From: Phragmitibacter flavus
GTDB lineage: Bacteria > Verrucomicrobiota > Verrucomicrobiia > Verrucomicrobiales > Verrucomicrobiaceae
Assembly: GCF_005780165.1 (NCBI RefSeq)
Contig: NZ_VAUV01000004.1
Span: 1-64,000 of the forward strand
Direction: 5' to 3'
DNA length: 64,000 nucleotides
Below are positions 17,432 to 27,034 of this stretch, piece after piece (position 1 is the stretch's first letter; every line of letters begins with the position of its first letter). The notes under the pieces are model-generated. The model saw only the letters and a list, made by a program, of their open reading frames with translations. It was not told the DNA's origin and searched no databases. The translations under genes and the position numbers were made by a program.

Positions 17432-18943
17432 TCAACGCAATCCCGAGAGCAACAGTTCGGCATTGCTTCCGCTGCGCTCGATGTTCTTCAGCAAAAATTC
17501 GATGGCTTCGTAAGCGGGCACACTGGCCAGTTGCTTGCGGATCACCGCCACCCGTTTCATTTCTTCAGGATGATAAAGCAGATCATCGCGACGGGTGCCT
17601 GACTTCAAAACATGGATCGCAGGATAGATGCGACGCTCTGCGATCTCACGATCAAGGCTCACCTCCATGTTGCCCGTGCCCTTGAACTCTTCAAAAATTA
17701 ATTCGTCCATCCGGCTCTCGGTATCCACCAAAGCCGTTGCCACAATCGTCAAACTGCCGCCCTCATCCACCTTGCGCGCTGCCCCAAAAAATTTCTTCGG
17801 CTTCATCAACGCTTTTGAGTCCATCCCGCCGGACATCGTGCGACCCTTGCCGCCCTGAAGCGCATTGTATCCCCGTGACAAACGGGTGATGCTATCGAGC
17901 AAGATCACCACATCCTTGCCCATTTCCACCAGCCGCTTGGCCCTTTCGAGAACAAGCTCAGCAACCTGCGAATGGCGCTTCGGACTCTCGTCAAAGGTGG
18001 AACTGTAAATCTCCGTGGCCACGGTGTCTTCAAAATCTGTCACCTCCTCAGGCCTTTCATCCAACAACAGGATGATGAGATTCACCTCCTTGTGATTGGT
18101 GATGATGGAGCGTGCCACATCTTTCAACAACATGGTCTTGCCACTGCGCGGCGAGGCCACGATCAACGCACGCTGGCCTTTGCCGAGCGGGGCGACCAGA
18201 TCCATCACACGGGAACTCACCGAAGCCTCCTTGGGAGTTTCGAGAATCAACCGCTGCGAGGGAAACGTCGCCGTCAATTTTTCGAAATCGGCCGTTGGCT
18301 GCCAATCATCGGCAGGCACCCCTTCAATTTCCAGGATACGATCCATCGCTAAAAACTTCTCCTTCTCGCGCGGCGTTTTCAGCGTCACTTTCACCTTCTG
18401 ACCCGCACGGATCTGAAATTTTTTGATGGCAAACACCGGGATGAACACATCTTCCGGCAGCGGGGTGAAATTGTAGGCCGGATAACGCAAAAGCCCGAAA
18501 GTGTCCTGCTGCAACTCGACAAATCCCTCGGCCTCAATGCTGGTGCCATGTTGAAGCATCCACGAAAGCAGCTCGCAGATCAGTTGATGTTTGGTGCGAC
18601 TGCCATTGACCCGCCAGCCAAGTTCCGCTGCCAGCACCTGTAGTGAACCCAACGAACGAGTCTGCAGCTCATTTACCGATGACATCTCAGGAAATGGCGG
18701 TTTAACCTTCGGTTCAGGTTCCCCCATTTCGGGGGCAACCGCCGCCGCCGCATCGTTGCCAATTTCAGCTGATCTGTTTTCGGACAGAGGTTCAGCCACT
18801 TCATTTTCTCCCGGGCTTGCGCCAGTATTGGAGACAGTGGCCGGATCGAGTTGGTCGTTGATGTTTGCCGTGGTGTCAGGGACGAGTTCGGTGGCCGACG
18901 TATCAGACGTCACGGCCTCGGTTCCAGTGGATTCAATGTGCAT
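17432..18943 (-). CDS. rho: Transcription termination factor Rho
   Basis: 503 residues, longer than E. coli Rho (419) because of an acidic, disordered N-terminal extension (residues 1-~90). The Rho-N helical region follows ([10 protein letters not shown]), then the cold-shock-like RNA-binding region around [12 protein letters not shown]. The ATPase core has the P-loop SPRSGKT (264-270), Walker [17 protein letters not shown], and the Q/R-loop region [35 protein letters not shown]. Compared with the E. coli P-loop PPKAGKT, positions equivalent to P179, K181 and A182 are S, R and S. Its first 34 bp overlap the end of coaE, which suggests translational coupling. The ATG at 18943 is the only sensible start. 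Confidence 0.95.
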   Translation of the reverse strand: MHIESTGTEAVTSDTSATELVPDTTANINDQLDPATVSNTGASPGENEVAEPLSENRSAEIGNDAAAAVAPEMGEPEPKVKPPFPEMSSVNELQTRSLGSLQVLAAELGWRVNGSRTKHQLICELLSWMLQHGTSIEAEGFVELQQDTFGLLRYPAYNFTPLPEDVFIPVFAIKKFQIRAGQKVKVTLKTPREKEKFLAMDRILEIEGVPADDWQPTADFEKLTATFPSQRLILETPKEASVSSRVMDLVAPLGKGQRALIVASPRSGKTMLLKDVARSIITNHKEVNLIILLLDERPEEVTDFEDTVATEIYSSTFDESPKRHSQVAELVLERAKRLVEMGKDVVILLDSITRLSRGYNALQGGKGRTMSGGMDSKALMKPKKFFGAARKVDEGGSLTIVATALVDTESRMDELIFEEFKGTGNMEVSLDREIAERRIYPAIHVLKSGTRRDDLLYHPEEMKRVAVIRKQLASVPAYEAIEFLLKNIERSGSNAELLLSGLR

Positions 18944-19551
18944 GTCGGGGAATTAACTTGATGAAGGATCAGTTGAGCCTGTCGTAGCAGAAGGTCGGTA
19001 TCGCCCTCGTTCCAGACAACCCTGCCAGCTAGTTCGAGCTTGCTGGCAAGTGGTAGTTGCGCATCAAGGATGCGCTCCACATCAACGGAAGTGAGCCCCC
19101 GTTTTTCCATCATGCGCTGTCGCTGCACGGCGGGGCTGACCGCCACCAAAATGACCAGATCAGCCGGAAACTCCCTGCCAGTCTCGTAGAATAGCGGGAT
19201 TTCCGCAATCAAAAGTTGCGTTTTTCCATCGCCAGAAAGCCTCTCCCGCAACTCTGTCAACCGCTCAAATGCCAGCGGATGAAGCAGATTCTCCAGCACC
19301 TTCCGGTCCTCGGCATGATTGAACACCCTCTGACGCAGGGCCACCCGGTCCACTTTTCCACTGGTGGCGTTCACCACCATTTCTCCGAAAAGTTGCACCA
19401 GTTCCTTTTTTACGGACGATTCTTCGAAGAGAGCATGCACGGTCTCATCACTCGAATAGAAGGCGATCTTTTCCGGCTGCAACGACTGCAGCATTTTACA
19501 AAATGACGATTTCCCTGAGGCGGCTCCTCCGGTGATGACCCAGGTCTTCAT
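18910..19551 (-). CDS. coaE: Dephospho-CoA kinase
   Basis: 213 residues, the usual size. It phosphorylates dephospho-CoA in the last step of coenzyme A synthesis. The P-loop GGAASGKS is at residues 8-15, directly after MKTWVIT. The family core includes SSDETVHALFE (the substrate-binding Asp region), VDRVALRQRVF, LHPLAFERL, and IPLFYETG. The C-terminus is degenerate over the last ~15 residues, where the frame overlaps the rho start by 34 bp. I chose the ATG at 19551; the 12 upstream codons have no family similarity. Confidence 0.92.
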   Translation of the reverse strand: MKTWVITGGAASGKSSFCKMLQSLQPEKIAFYSSDETVHALFEESSVKKELVQLFGEMVVNATSGKVDRVALRQRVFNHAEDRKVLENLLHPLAFERLTELRERLSGDGKTQLLIAEIPLFYETGREFPADLVILVAVSPAVQRQRMMEKRGLTSVDVERILDAQLPLASKLELAGRVVWNEGDTDLLLRQAQLILHQVNSPTCTLNPLEPRP

Positions 19552-19626
19552 CGTGCTACTAGAAGGCGCTGCCCGGACTGTGCGCAACCACTAAATCGAC
19601 AACGAGACTTCGAACTGCCCCCGCCA

Positions 19627-19666
19627 AAACAAAAAATGAAAGCGAACCCCGCAGGATTCGCTTTCA
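19627..19666 (-). terminator. Rho-independent terminator of the pilus-like operon
   Basis: Read on the minus strand, TGAAAGCGAA ... TTCGCTTTCA forms a 10-bp stem with a 10-nt loop, followed by TTTTTTGTTTT. It sits about 45 bp past the stop of the secretin gene and closes that operon. Confidence 0.92.
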
Positions 19667-19710
19667 CAGTTAAGTCTAAAGGTTGTAGAAGCCCGAGGCC
19701 AAAATCAGCA

Positions 19711-22194
19711 TCAAGGATTCACCGCAGGGAGAAGTCCTGGACCGCCGTCCATGGAGACTGGAGCAGGTCCAATCGGAGCGGTGGTGTCAGGAGCTTTCTG
19801 ACGGAACACTGGCTGGCCAGATGGATCGATCAGTTTTGCGGTAACGAAGATCATCAAGTTGCGTTTGAAGTGGTCTTCAGCTTTCGACTGGAACAAACGA
19901 CCAAGGATCGGGATGTCACCAAGAAGAGGCACTTTGTCTTCCACATCTTGCACGTCTTCGCGGATCAGACCGCCGATGGCGACCGTCTGGTTGTCCCAGA
20001 TGGTGACGGAGGTGGTCACTTTCCGGGTGGAGAAGATGGGCTGCTCAATGCGGTTTTCCGTAAGAGTGATGGTGGTAGGGTTGCCAAGGGCATCAGATGC
20101 ACCTGTCTGAATCGGACTGCCGTAGTTGATGAATCCTTCGAATTCGGTGACTTCAGGAGCGAGGTTGAGGTCGATCGTGTAGCCATCTGGGCCGAGCACA
20201 GGATCCACTTCCATCCGCACACCCACGGGACGCATGTCGAATGCGGTTGGGGTGGTAGGAGTGACCGGGAAGGAGCCCGCACTGCCACCGCCAAGGATGT
20301 CGCCACCAACACCAGAGGTCGCACCAATGGTCTGAGGAATTTGCGGTGGATCGAACTCGGTTGGATAGATGAATTCGCGAATCACTTCAATCACCGCACG
20401 CTGACCGGAGCGGCAGGTGACACTAGGCGCACTCATCAAGTCCACCCCTTTTTTCTGGCTCAGCGCCCGGATGACCAACTGGAATTGTGGGTCAGTGAAC
20501 ACACCAGCAAGGGAGAACACGCCGGGGGCGATGGCGGAAGCAACGCTTTGGGCCTGCAGCAAACCATCGATCGAATCCGGAGTAAGAGCGATCGAACCGC
20601 TGCGGTTGCCCGCTGTTACCGGGTTTTGACCAATCACCGTGCCACCGTTGGCAAACGGAAAGTCGGTCTGGCTGACGGACCCATTGGCCGAGTTCCCTGA
20701 CACACCGCCACCACCAAAGGTGCGGGCGGAGCCGCCGATGTTGAACTGGCCAAGCAACCAATCAAAACCAAGCTCGTCGGTGTTTTTCTGAGTCACTTCC
20801 ACAAACTTGGTGGTGATGTAGATCTGCTGGGGAACCTTCTTGCGAAGGCTGTCAACAAAAGCTTCAATCGCATCAAGGTTGGGCTGGGTGTTGCGAACAA
20901 TGAGCTGCGAGGTCGAAGACACGAAGTTGGCGGAGGCTCCCTCTGGGAACTGGATGCCACTGGCGGTCAACACATCCAAGGCGGTGCCTCGTCCAGCGAT
21001 GGCAGCGCCGCCGCCACCTCCGGCTGGAGCAAATGGATCTGCGGGGGCTGCCGCAGCGGGGTCTCCACCAGCGGAGCTGTTGAGGAAATCCGGTGGAACA
21101 AGGAAGGTGCGGGTATACTGTTCGTCACCAACTTCAGAAAGTGGGACCACCACCACGGCGAATTTCTCCACCTTGTATTTCATGTTGGCCAGTTCGGTGA
21201 TGTAGCGAAGCGCTTCATCCATGGGAACTTCCTTCAGGTCGAGGCTGATCGTTGCGGTCGAAGGGGCGGCACCCTGACGGAGAATCAAGTTCACCCCTTT
21301 TTTGGTGGGATCACGCTCTTCAGTATCAAAATCGCGGCTCTTGATGCGCAGGAATTCAATGGCTTCATCGATGCTGGCTCCCGAGAAGTTCACGTTCGGG
21401 AAGATAATGTTGCGCATTTTCTGACTGTAATAAGCGGAATCATCGATGGTGCTGCCATAAGCGTCACCTGGATCCTGAATGATGGCCGTGGGAACCTGAT
21501 CTTCCCAAGCCTTGTTCACATCGTTCAACATCGCGGCACGACGCTGGTCGCGAGCGGTGTCAAAGTAGTTTTGACGCTTCAATTCCACCTGCTCCATGCC
21601 ACGACGGGCGGCGCTGTTGTATTTATCGATACGCAGCACCCCTTGAAAGGTGGTGTTGGCATTGTCATAATCGCCAAGGTTCATGTAGCTGTAGGCCATC
21701 TGCAACAGACGGGTCACTTCGCTGACATTGGCGGCGTGCTCAGGCGTGAGCGCTGGCTCGTAACGCTCTGGATCATCAAGGTGCTCAAGCAAGGTTTTGG
21801 CATCTTCACACTCTTCATGACGGGCAATGGCTTCGTTCAGCAACGCGCGGGCATCAGCATAACGGCCATTTTCGGCACGTTCACGGGCCAGGCAGACGGC
21901 GGCAGCGCAAAAGCGATGATTGACCTGCTCACGCAACTCAGCGGTCATTGGAGCATCGGGAAGCAAATCCAGCGCGGTTTTGAATTCGTTAAGGGCACCT
22001 TCACAGTCCCCATCAGCCATCAACTTGTCTCCACGTTCGATGGCGCCCTGCGCTTCCTGCACACGCGCCATGCGGCGTGCCATTTCACGTTCGGCTGCGC
22101 CGGACGTCGACCCGCCAGGACCGCCGTAGCTTCCCGCCTGGGCGGAAGTGGCAACGATCGCTGCAGTGAGGATAAGTAACGCGGAGTGTTTCAT
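19711..22194 (-). CDS. Type IV pilus-like secretin, Amuc_1098 family
   Basis: 827 residues. The N-terminal signal peptide is MKHSALLILTAAIVATSAQA. Residues ~30-230 are TPR-like helices with paired cysteines (DCEGALNEF, RFCAAAVCLA, HEECEDA). A short secretin N-domain follows (ISLDLKEVPMDEALRYITELANMKY). The C-terminal secretin core contains a PQQIYITTKFVEV region, GVDLMSAPSVTCRSGQRAVIEV, and VTTSVTIWDNQTVAIGGLIREDV...PLLGDIPILGRLFQ. It should form the outer-membrane channel of the pilus-like machine. It is the last gene of the five-gene operon and is followed by a terminator. The match to Akkermansia Amuc_1098 rests on architecture, gene order and family pattern recalled from memory. Confidence 0.92.
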   Translation of the reverse strand: MKHSALLILTAAIVATSAQAGSYGGPGGSTSGAAEREMARRMARVQEAQGAIERGDKLMADGDCEGALNEFKTALDLLPDAPMTAELREQVNHRFCAAAVCLARERAENGRYADARALLNEAIARHEECEDAKTLLEHLDDPERYEPALTPEHAANVSEVTRLLQMAYSYMNLGDYDNANTTFQGVLRIDKYNSAARRGMEQVELKRQNYFDTARDQRRAAMLNDVNKAWEDQVPTAIIQDPGDAYGSTIDDSAYYSQKMRNIIFPNVNFSGASIDEAIEFLRIKSRDFDTEERDPTKKGVNLILRQGAAPSTATISLDLKEVPMDEALRYITELANMKYKVEKFAVVVVPLSEVGDEQYTRTFLVPPDFLNSSAGGDPAAAAPADPFAPAGGGGGAAIAGRGTALDVLTASGIQFPEGASANFVSSTSQLIVRNTQPNLDAIEAFVDSLRKKVPQQIYITTKFVEVTQKNTDELGFDWLLGQFNIGGSARTFGGGGVSGNSANGSVSQTDFPFANGGTVIGQNPVTAGNRSGSIALTPDSIDGLLQAQSVASAIAPGVFSLAGVFTDPQFQLVIRALSQKKGVDLMSAPSVTCRSGQRAVIEVIREFIYPTEFDPPQIPQTIGATSGVGGDILGGGSAGSFPVTPTTPTAFDMRPVGVRMEVDPVLGPDGYTIDLNLAPEVTEFEGFINYGSPIQTGASDALGNPTTITLTENRIEQPIFSTRKVTTSVTIWDNQTVAIGGLIREDVQDVEDKVPLLGDIPILGRLFQSKAEDHFKRNLMIFVTAKLIDPSGQPVFRQKAPDTTAPIGPAPVSMDGGPGLLPAVNP

Positions 22195-22342
22195 GGGTTT
22201 ATGTCTGTTGATGCGTAAGGTCATGAGAGAGGTTGAGAGCGAGGGAGTAATGAGGAATTTCGGCGGAGTGACAAACGTTATTCAAAGGAGAGGGTATTTG
22301 GCGAGAACAAAATCATCAAATGCCGGATATTTTGAGAGTTGA

Positions 22343-23302
22343 CTAGCCTTTTTTGATTTCAATGGCGGCTCCAAGCTCTCCAGCGGCATTCACCGGGGCG
22401 ATCTTGGCGTCGTCTTCATTGACTTCAATCAGCTTGTAGGTGGTCGCATCGAAGCCCGGAATGCGGAACAGTCCGTCTTTGGGAACCGTGAGGTTGGAGA
22501 TCACTTTCAGACGAAACTCCAGTTCTGCACTGTAGTCTGCAATGTTGTTCTCCACGTCCTTCACCAGAACCACTTCGTTGTTGCGAACGTTGTCTTTGAC
22601 CGTGAGTTCGGACACATCGCGTTCGCCAATTTTTGGATCGGGCACCACTTTGCGCTCCAACTTCACCACCGTGAATCGATTGTCCGAGCCAAAGCTCTCA
22701 CCAGGACCGCCTGCAAACCAGTTCTTGCGTTTCAGATCATCGGGTGTCGCGATTTGATAAGGGCTGGAAGATGACTTCAGGATCACACGGTAGTCCTTGG
22801 CCAGACGATTCACCATAAACAACTTGTTGGTGATCGGCGGATGTTTGCTGGCATCGACCGGGCTGGTTTTTCCTTCGAATTCTTCCAGGTTGGTGAAGCC
22901 ATCGTTGTCCGAGTCCAGATCCGCCACATTGGGATGTTGATAAGGCAGGCCGTTTTCACGCAGGAAACTGTTGGTCAATGGCGGGCGAATCTGAGGCTCC
23001 TCGAGGAACAGGTCAAAAAGCTGATCTTCCTTCAGAACCAGAAGAACGGACTTGTTGAGTGGGACAGGCTTCTCACGTCGAACCGGGGCAATCCACGGCT
23101 TGGTGGGGGTCACCGCACTGGCGATGGCGGACTGAACCTGCTCAATGGGGATCTCCCCAAAGTCTTTCTTGGGCACCACCTTCTCCGTTTGAACGGTGGA
23201 GCCAAAATCCAGGCTTTTGTAAATCATCCATCCACTGCCACCGAGCGCCGCGAGCGCGACGATGGTGAGGATGACTTTTTCGTAGTTGCTTTTGTCCTTC
23301 AT
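22343..23302 (-). CDS. Pilus-like system inner-membrane protein, Amuc_1099 family
   Basis: 319 residues. One N-terminal membrane anchor (VILTIVALAALGGSGWMIYKSL, ~10-31) has a short basic cytoplasmic tail, so the rest is periplasmic. Most of the protein is a beta-rich region with charged segments. A calcium-binding-like stretch, VADLDSDNDGFTNLEEFEGKTSP (~127-150), resembles a thrombospondin-type-3/EF-hand-like loop. The ending is VNAAGELGAAIEIKKG. Position and topology fit a PilP-like connector between the inner-membrane complex and the secretin. It lies between the Amuc_1100-like gene (52 bp upstream) and the secretin gene (148 bp downstream). Confidence 0.85.
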   Translation of the reverse strand: MKDKSNYEKVILTIVALAALGGSGWMIYKSLDFGSTVQTEKVVPKKDFGEIPIEQVQSAIASAVTPTKPWIAPVRREKPVPLNKSVLLVLKEDQLFDLFLEEPQIRPPLTNSFLRENGLPYQHPNVADLDSDNDGFTNLEEFEGKTSPVDASKHPPITNKLFMVNRLAKDYRVILKSSSSPYQIATPDDLKRKNWFAGGPGESFGSDNRFTVVKLERKVVPDPKIGERDVSELTVKDNVRNNEVVLVKDVENNIADYSAELEFRLKVISNLTVPKDGLFRIPGFDATTYKLIEVNEDDAKIAPVNAAGELGAAIEIKKG

Positions 23303-23354
23303 GGATCAATAAAAATCAGCGATGTTTCAGTAGAGATAGAAATAGGATCGACCC

Positions 23355-24440
23355 TCAAAGAGCCACGGCAGCCGTGGTGGCCTGCTCTTCGGCAGCAGCC
23401 TCAACTGCAGCGGGACGGAAACGAATGTAGTCAATCTCAAGATAGACTTTCAGCATCTCAGCACCCATCACCGTGACGGCATCAGGAGGAAGCGGGGTGG
23501 GAGGAACAATGACCCTGGCTGCGCCCGATGCGGATGGGGTGGCCGCTGCCGCGGAAGCCGTTGTTCCGTCTGCGTTAACTCCACCGTCTCCGCCAGTGCT
23601 CCCGGAGCGGGCCTGACTGCGGATGGTTTCCTTCAGCGGACTCTCAGTCTGCTCGTTTTCGACGCGCAACAAACGAACCACCACAAAATGTGGCATTTTC
23701 GCTGGATCGCTCAACGAGTTAAGCACCGCCTGGAATGGCGCCTGGTCAGCTGTAAGAAACACTTTCACGGTGTAACGATCCAGAACCGGTTCCGCAGCTG
23801 TCTCTTCGCTGATGAGTGCTTTCTTTCCACCGCGACGGCTGGCGCTGTTTCGTCTCGCCGGTGCCGCTGGTTCAGGCTTCGGCGCAGGTGCAGCCTTCTC
23901 ATTCGGAAGCGGAGCGCGCTCAAAACCATCGAGCGACTGCACCCCAGAGTCCACCAAGGCGGTGACCAGCTTTTCCATCACATCCAAATGCAACCCAAGC
24001 TCCGCCGCCACATCCGCCGAGCGTGGCAACGATCCGGTGTATTCTTCAAAGCCCAGCGCAAAGTCTTCGGGCAGGGTCATGTTGCCGGTGGCACTGCCGC
24101 GGACGGCGTTCACCCGTTCTTTCAGGCGGGCCTGAAACTCGGTTTCCGAAAGCGGTTTGATGGCCTGCTGAACGGCTGGATTCAGCAACGCAGAACGCAA
24201 CAAATTGACCTGTTCAGCATACTCGGTGACGCGCTGCTCCTTTTCTGCCGCATTGGCGGCATCTGGATAGAGCTTCTGCGATTCAAGAGCTTTGATTTTC
24301 GCAGTAGTTGTCTCCCATTCCTCGCGTTTGGCGGTATAACCCGAATAGGACATAAACAGCCAAGCACCCAAAGCGATGGCTCCGACAATCATGACACCGA
24401 AAACGGCGGCAAGACTTTTGTTCTCTTTGATCCAGTTCAT
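23355..24440 (-). CDS. Pilus-like protein, Amuc_1100 family
   Basis: 361 residues. One N-terminal membrane segment (LAAVFGVMIVGAIALGAWLF, ~10-29) is followed by a coiled-coil stretch (KREEWETTTAKIKALESQK) and an alternating helix/sheet body of PilO type. Two Ala/Pro/Gly-rich linkers interrupt it, at ~195-225 and ~295-325. The end, EMLKVYLEIDYIRFRPA, parallels the FVQVSLNLVHFNQPKA end I recall for Akkermansia Amuc_1100. That protein is the one studied for host TLR2 signalling. This gene is a divergent relative whose own role is probably structural. Its ATG overlaps the stop of the PilM-like gene by one base, so translation is coupled. Confidence 0.88.
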   Translation of the reverse strand: MNWIKENKSLAAVFGVMIVGAIALGAWLFMSYSGYTAKREEWETTTAKIKALESQKLYPDAANAAEKEQRVTEYAEQVNLLRSALLNPAVQQAIKPLSETEFQARLKERVNAVRGSATGNMTLPEDFALGFEEYTGSLPRSADVAAELGLHLDVMEKLVTALVDSGVQSLDGFERAPLPNEKAAPAPKPEPAAPARRNSASRRGGKKALISEETAAEPVLDRYTVKVFLTADQAPFQAVLNSLSDPAKMPHFVVVRLLRVENEQTESPLKETIRSQARSGSTGGDGGVNADGTTASAAAATPSASGAARVIVPPTPLPPDAVTVMGAEMLKVYLEIDYIRFRPAAVEAAAEEQATTAAVAL

Positions 24441-26203
24441 TATTTCTCGAATTTCATTCCGTTAACCAGTGGCAGGCGAAACTTGAACTGGTAGGCATAC
24501 CGTTCGTCGTCGATGCCAGAGTCCACATCTGGCTTCTCTTCAGCCGTCACGGCTCCAAACAACTTGTCGTCCTTCTTCAAGGCTTCGTAATACTTGTAAA
24601 CCACCTGCTGTCCGCCTTCGTCATTCTTGCGATAGAGACCTTGGAAGCGCAGCGCATAAGCCACCGCCGGTGGTGCGCCCGGGGCTGTGGTTGTCGCAGG
24701 AGGTGTTGGCGGCTTGGGTGCGGCCACCGGTGTGGTGCCTGCGGTGGACGTGAGGGCTGGGGTAATCGAACTGCCGTTTTTCAACACCTCCAATTGGGTA
24801 AGCCAGACGAAGTCGGTTTCAAACTGATTGTTCAAAACGGCGAGAAGGCCTTTCCAGTAACCACGGTCATTGATGGCCTGCTCGAGCTGGCCGCTCTGAC
24901 CACGCAGCAACTGCAACTGCTTGTCCCAATCCTTGATGGTATCGTCATCGCGTTGAAGGTTGGCCTGAAGGGAGCGGCTTTCCACCAGTTTGCCTTCGAC
25001 CACACTTGCTGCGTGGGAGAAGTAGAACCCGGCCAGTCCCAAAAGCGCAAACAGGCAGACCGTCGCGAGAATCAAGAATGGCATGCGCTTCGCTGAATCG
25101 CGGGCGGCAGCCACGCTGTCAGGCAACAATTCGACCTCAACGGGACAAGCGCCGGCGTGGCGCAGTCCAAGGCCCACCAACTCCATCATGGCAGGCGATT
25201 GCGCATCGGCCACTTGTTGCGACACTCCGCGATCAAGCGTCACACCGCGCAACGGATTAAGAACCTCGACGGGCAGGTTGAATTTCTCCTGGAAAAAGTC
25301 GACCGCCAACGGTGTCTGGGCACCTCCGCCGCACAGGAAAAAACGACGGGGAGGACTGCCGCCTTGCTGACTGCGGTAATAGTTCACCGTCCGGACGATC
25401 TCGCCATGCAAACGGGTCATGGTGTTGCGCATGATTTTCGACATGGCCTCAACCACCTCGTCGTCATTCGGTTCGTAAGCCCCACCTGGCGCCACGTAAC
25501 CACGCGCACGTTTTTGATCTTCCGCCTCGGCAAAGTTCATGCCCAGCTCCTTGCCGACGTTGCCGGTCACCGTGCTGCCACCCACCAGGATGTTGCGGGT
25601 GAAAACACGCTCGCCTTCCACAAAAATCAGGTTGGTCGAACGGGCACCCAAATCGATGATCAGGGAGGTCTCATCGACATCAGGATAAGTGTAGCGGAAC
25701 GCATTGAACACCGCCAATGGCGCGAGGTCCACGGCGGCTACTTTGATGCCGACCGATTCGACCTGATCGTTGATGTCATTGAGGGCATCCGCCTTGATGG
25801 CCACCAGCGCCACTTCGCGCTCCATGCTGTCTTTTGACCCAATAAACTCATAATCCCAGATCACCTCATTGATCGGGAATGGCACGTTTTGACGCGCCTC
25901 AAACTCGACAATTTGATCCGCCTTGTCTTCATCGAACGGCGGGAGCTTCACAAAACGCGTGAAGACCACATGACCGGCGATGGCATAATAAACGGTCTTG
26001 CCCTTCAGCTTGAGCTTTTCCGAAAGCTCGACCAGCGCCACACGGAGCTGCGGCAAACGGGTCGCTTCGGCGCTGGGGTCACCGTGCATTTCGGTGACTT
26101 CAAAAGCCTTCAAAATGAGCTCCCCATTGCGCCCCTTGTTGAAAACCGCTGCGCTGACACGCTGCGATCCGAGATTTAGAACTGCAAAACTGCTATCCGC
26201 CAT
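24440..26203 (-). CDS. PilM-PilN-like fusion, Amuc_1101 family
   Basis: 587 residues. Residues 1-~350 are an actin-like ATPase of PilM type: FAVLNLGSQRVSAAVF, LIIDLGARSTNLIFVEGE, and FLCGGGAQTPLAVDFFQ for the phosphate and adenosine loops. A single membrane helix follows (MPFLILATVCLFALLGLAGFYFS, ~374-396), then a PilN-like periplasmic coiled coil (LVESRSLQANLQRDDDTIKDWDKQLQLLRGQ) and a small alpha/beta domain. A Pro/Ala/Thr-rich linker (~495-525) splits the C-terminal part. It therefore spans the membrane in one chain where classical type IV pilus systems use separate PilM and PilN. It is the second gene of the operon. Confidence 0.9.
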   Translation of the reverse strand: MADSSFAVLNLGSQRVSAAVFNKGRNGELILKAFEVTEMHGDPSAEATRLPQLRVALVELSEKLKLKGKTVYYAIAGHVVFTRFVKLPPFDEDKADQIVEFEARQNVPFPINEVIWDYEFIGSKDSMEREVALVAIKADALNDINDQVESVGIKVAAVDLAPLAVFNAFRYTYPDVDETSLIIDLGARSTNLIFVEGERVFTRNILVGGSTVTGNVGKELGMNFAEAEDQKRARGYVAPGGAYEPNDDEVVEAMSKIMRNTMTRLHGEIVRTVNYYRSQQGGSPPRRFFLCGGGAQTPLAVDFFQEKFNLPVEVLNPLRGVTLDRGVSQQVADAQSPAMMELVGLGLRHAGACPVEVELLPDSVAAARDSAKRMPFLILATVCLFALLGLAGFYFSHAASVVEGKLVESRSLQANLQRDDDTIKDWDKQLQLLRGQSGQLEQAINDRGYWKGLLAVLNNQFETDFVWLTQLEVLKNGSSITPALTSTAGTTPVAAPKPPTPPATTTAPGAPPAVAYALRFQGLYRKNDEGGQQVVYKYYEALKKDDKLFGAVTAEEKPDVDSGIDDERYAYQFKFRLPLVNGMKFEK

Positions 26204-26288
26204 GATGATTTAGATGATCCAATTAGTCGACTTCCACCCACGCCACGTCTTCATCCCGAAAACGCGGCCTGCTTGAGGTTGTTTTAAA

Positions 26289-26912
26289 TTACTCGGCTGC
26301 CTCCAGATCGTAATCGCCCCACAGAGTGGCGAACGGAGTTTTTGGTTTTGCCAAAACGACGTCGCTCACCACAGAGAATTTCTCGATTTCCGCCCACCAG
26401 CGGGTGTTGCCCATGGAGGAATAAAAGCCCGCCACCGCACCACCGCGATAAATTTCCACGCCAACCGCCTTCACGTCAGCTGTGCTGAAATTGGTTTTCT
26501 CCAGCACCCGGGTGAGGGCGGAAGGAGCCACGAATGCCAACGCATGCTGCTCTTCCTTCTCCACCACGTTGTTGTAGGTGATGTTGGCTGTCAGCACCAC
26601 GTTCTTGCCGTCAGCGGAAGTTTTGTTCAAACCGATGAAATAACGGAACTCCAAACTCTCGATCACCGGGCTCTTGTCGTCTTCTTTCGGAGCTTTTTTC
26701 GCTTCAAAGTCCACGTCGATCTCAAGCCAAACTTTGGGTTTCCAGCGTTTGTCGACCACGTTCTGCACGTTGAACTGGGGCGTGTTCTGAGCCTGCACCT
26801 TCACCCCTTTCACCGCCACCCTCACTTCCGTTGAAGCTTCCTGAGCATGAACAGGTGAGAGCGACATGGCAATCAATCCGACCGCGCTGAATAAAAGTGA
26901 CAAAGGCTTCAT
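26289..26912 (-). CDS. Exported pilus-like protein, Amuc_1102 family
   Basis: 207 residues. The signal peptide MKPLSLLFSAVGLIAMSLSPVHA is followed by a beta-sandwich-like body. Its sequences are VRVAVKGVKVQAQNTPQFNVQN, WLEIDVDFEAK, IESLEFRYFIGLN and GVEIYRGGAVAGFYSS. It ends with a short acidic tail. It is the first gene of the five-gene operon, 122 bp after the UDP-glucuronate decarboxylase gene and its terminator. The promoter must lie in 26913-27034. It is probably a periplasmic or secreted subunit of the pilus-like system. Family assignment rests mainly on context plus size and signal peptide. Confidence 0.85.
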   Translation of the reverse strand: MKPLSLLFSAVGLIAMSLSPVHAQEASTEVRVAVKGVKVQAQNTPQFNVQNVVDKRWKPKVWLEIDVDFEAKKAPKEDDKSPVIESLEFRYFIGLNKTSADGKNVVLTANITYNNVVEKEEQHALAFVAPSALTRVLEKTNFSTADVKAVGVEIYRGGAVAGFYSSMGNTRWWAEIEKFSVVSDVVLAKPKTPFATLWGDYDLEAAE

Positions 26913-26950
26913 ATTTCGAGTGTTAAAAAAAATCGTGCTGATGGCAACTC

Positions 26951-26986
26951 AAAAACCAGCCGCAGTGACAATGAGTGCCTGCGGCT
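26951..26986 (-). terminator. Rho-independent terminator upstream of the pilus-like operon
   Basis: On the minus strand AGCCGCAG ... CTGCGGCT forms an 8-bp stem followed by GGTTTTTG. It ends the transcript of the decarboxylase gene and isolates the Amuc_1102-like promoter region. Confidence 0.85.
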
Positions 26987-27034
26987 AATTTAAACTGCCG
27001 ATTCCCAAGTTTTAGCAGTGTCGGCGCTCAAACA

